5,707 nt of DNA, taken from contig NZ_WJFC01000367.1 in the NCBI RefSeq assembly GCF_009725235.1, positions 1 through 5,707 on the forward strand, in the 5' to 3' direction. Shown one piece after another: positions 5,422-5,707 of the stretch. The translations under genes were made by a program, and so were the position numbers. This DNA is from Scytonema sp. UIC 10036 (GTDB lineage: Bacteria; Cyanobacteriota; Cyanobacteriia; Cyanobacteriales; Nostocaceae). A model generated the notes under the pieces. The model was not told the DNA's origin. It saw nothing but the letters and a program-made list of their open reading frames with translations, and made no database searches. Positions within the stretch are counted from its first letter, which is position 1. The number at the start of each line of letters is the position of its first letter.

Positions 5422-5630
5422 AAAAATTTGATATCCCTTGCAGTATTGGGATAGGCATTGCCCATTTATCATATACATAGTAATTTTTAATTGAGTCCAA
5501 TACATCAATAATGAAGATTTGCCGAGACGTGTATCGACATTATTCAAATCAGAACTGCTATAGTTTTGGTGGGCTTTAGCCGTACCTACGTAGATTTTCC
5601 AAATCAGATAATATTCCTATAACTAAAAAC

Positions 5631-5665
5631 CATTAGCAATTAGCCATTAGCAATTTGCAATTTGG
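5631..5665. repeat. Heptamer array (CATTAGC/AATTAGC/AATTTGC), five units
   Basis: Five in-phase 7-base units: CATTAGC, AATTAGC, CATTAGC, AATTTGC, AATTTGG. The sequence differs from the other arrays in the window but the period is the same. Confidence 0.8.
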
Positions 5666-5707
5666 TTTGTAATAATTCATTATTATGTTTTTTAATTTTA
5701 GAAGATT

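Larger units (their letters stand above)
5292..5707. other. Non-coding region downstream of the nuclease
   Basis: A 416-base stretch with no convincing gene. It contains the palindromic repeat at 5346-5421, a heptamer array at 5631-5665 and an AT palindrome TAATAAT-tc-ATTATTA (5670-5685). CAAATCAGA occurs twice (about 5545 and 5600), and GGCTTTAGCC (5571-5580) could make a tiny hairpin. The minus-strand reading frames here translate the palindromic repeat and have no protein-like features. No canonical intrinsic terminator (GC hairpin plus T run) is seen for the nuclease. Confidence 0.75.

Noticed and set aside
5288..5547. Two minus-strand open frames of 70 and 79 codons after the nuclease
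   Set aside because: They translate the palindromic repeat and AT-rich spacer in two frames; no conserved-looking sequence or ribosome site.
5670..5685. AT palindrome TAATAAT-tc-ATTATTA as an operator
   Set aside because: Purely AT, at the window edge and with no adjacent gene visible; such palindromes are common by chance in AT-rich spacers.

Overview
The window looks like a chromosomal piece of a filamentous, probably heterocyst-forming (Nostocales-type) cyanobacterium. Three things point there: five copies of the HIP1 octamer GCGATCGC (1976, 3179, 3269, 3416, 5182); short tandem repeats with a strict 7-base period in most of the non-coding gaps, matching the STRR repeats known from heterocystous cyanobacteria; and protein matches to the cyanobacterial cystine C-S lyase C-DES and the cyanobacterial form of the TM0106/RecB-like nuclease. 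No RNA gene, CRISPR array, intact insertion sequence or prophage gene is visible.

Layout. Five genes lie on the minus strand in the order C-DES (3621-2443), an ARA1-N-terminal-like glycosyltransferase (2467-1388), a three-helix membrane protein (1342-788), a 64-residue proline-rich protein (791-597) and a YjbQ/UPF0047 protein (584-171). C-DES and the glycosyltransferase overlap by 25 bases. The membrane and small proteins overlap by ATGA. The small protein and yjbQ are 12 bases apart. The only sizeable gap in the series (1343-1387) is mostly heptamer repeats. The sequence therefore fits one five-gene operon or two adjacent ones. Divergently, across a 122-base gap, a single plus-strand gene (3744-5291) encodes a two-domain nuclease: an N-terminal RecB/Cas4-like domain with four candidate Fe-S cysteines, a helix-hairpin-helix linker and a C-terminal RNase H-like exonuclease domain. 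Non-coding sequence lies at 1-170 and 5292-5707; the latter holds a 76-base palindromic repeat and a heptamer array.

How the genes may work together. C-DES makes pyruvate, ammonia and a persulfide from cystine. Its overlap with a sugar-nucleotide-type glycosyltransferase suggests co-translation, but no pathway can be read from this. YjbQ-family proteins have weak thiamine-phosphate synthase activity of uncertain physiological role. The membrane and small proteins are unrecognised and are probably made as a pair.

The most unusual feature is the set of heptamer arrays of different sequence that reach into or touch the termini of nearly all six genes. They add or replace terminal codons and stop codons and make several automatic start calls doubtful. 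No clearly new biological system is present; the candidates for novelty are the repeat-shaped gene ends, the C-DES/glycosyltransferase pair and the membrane/small-protein pair.
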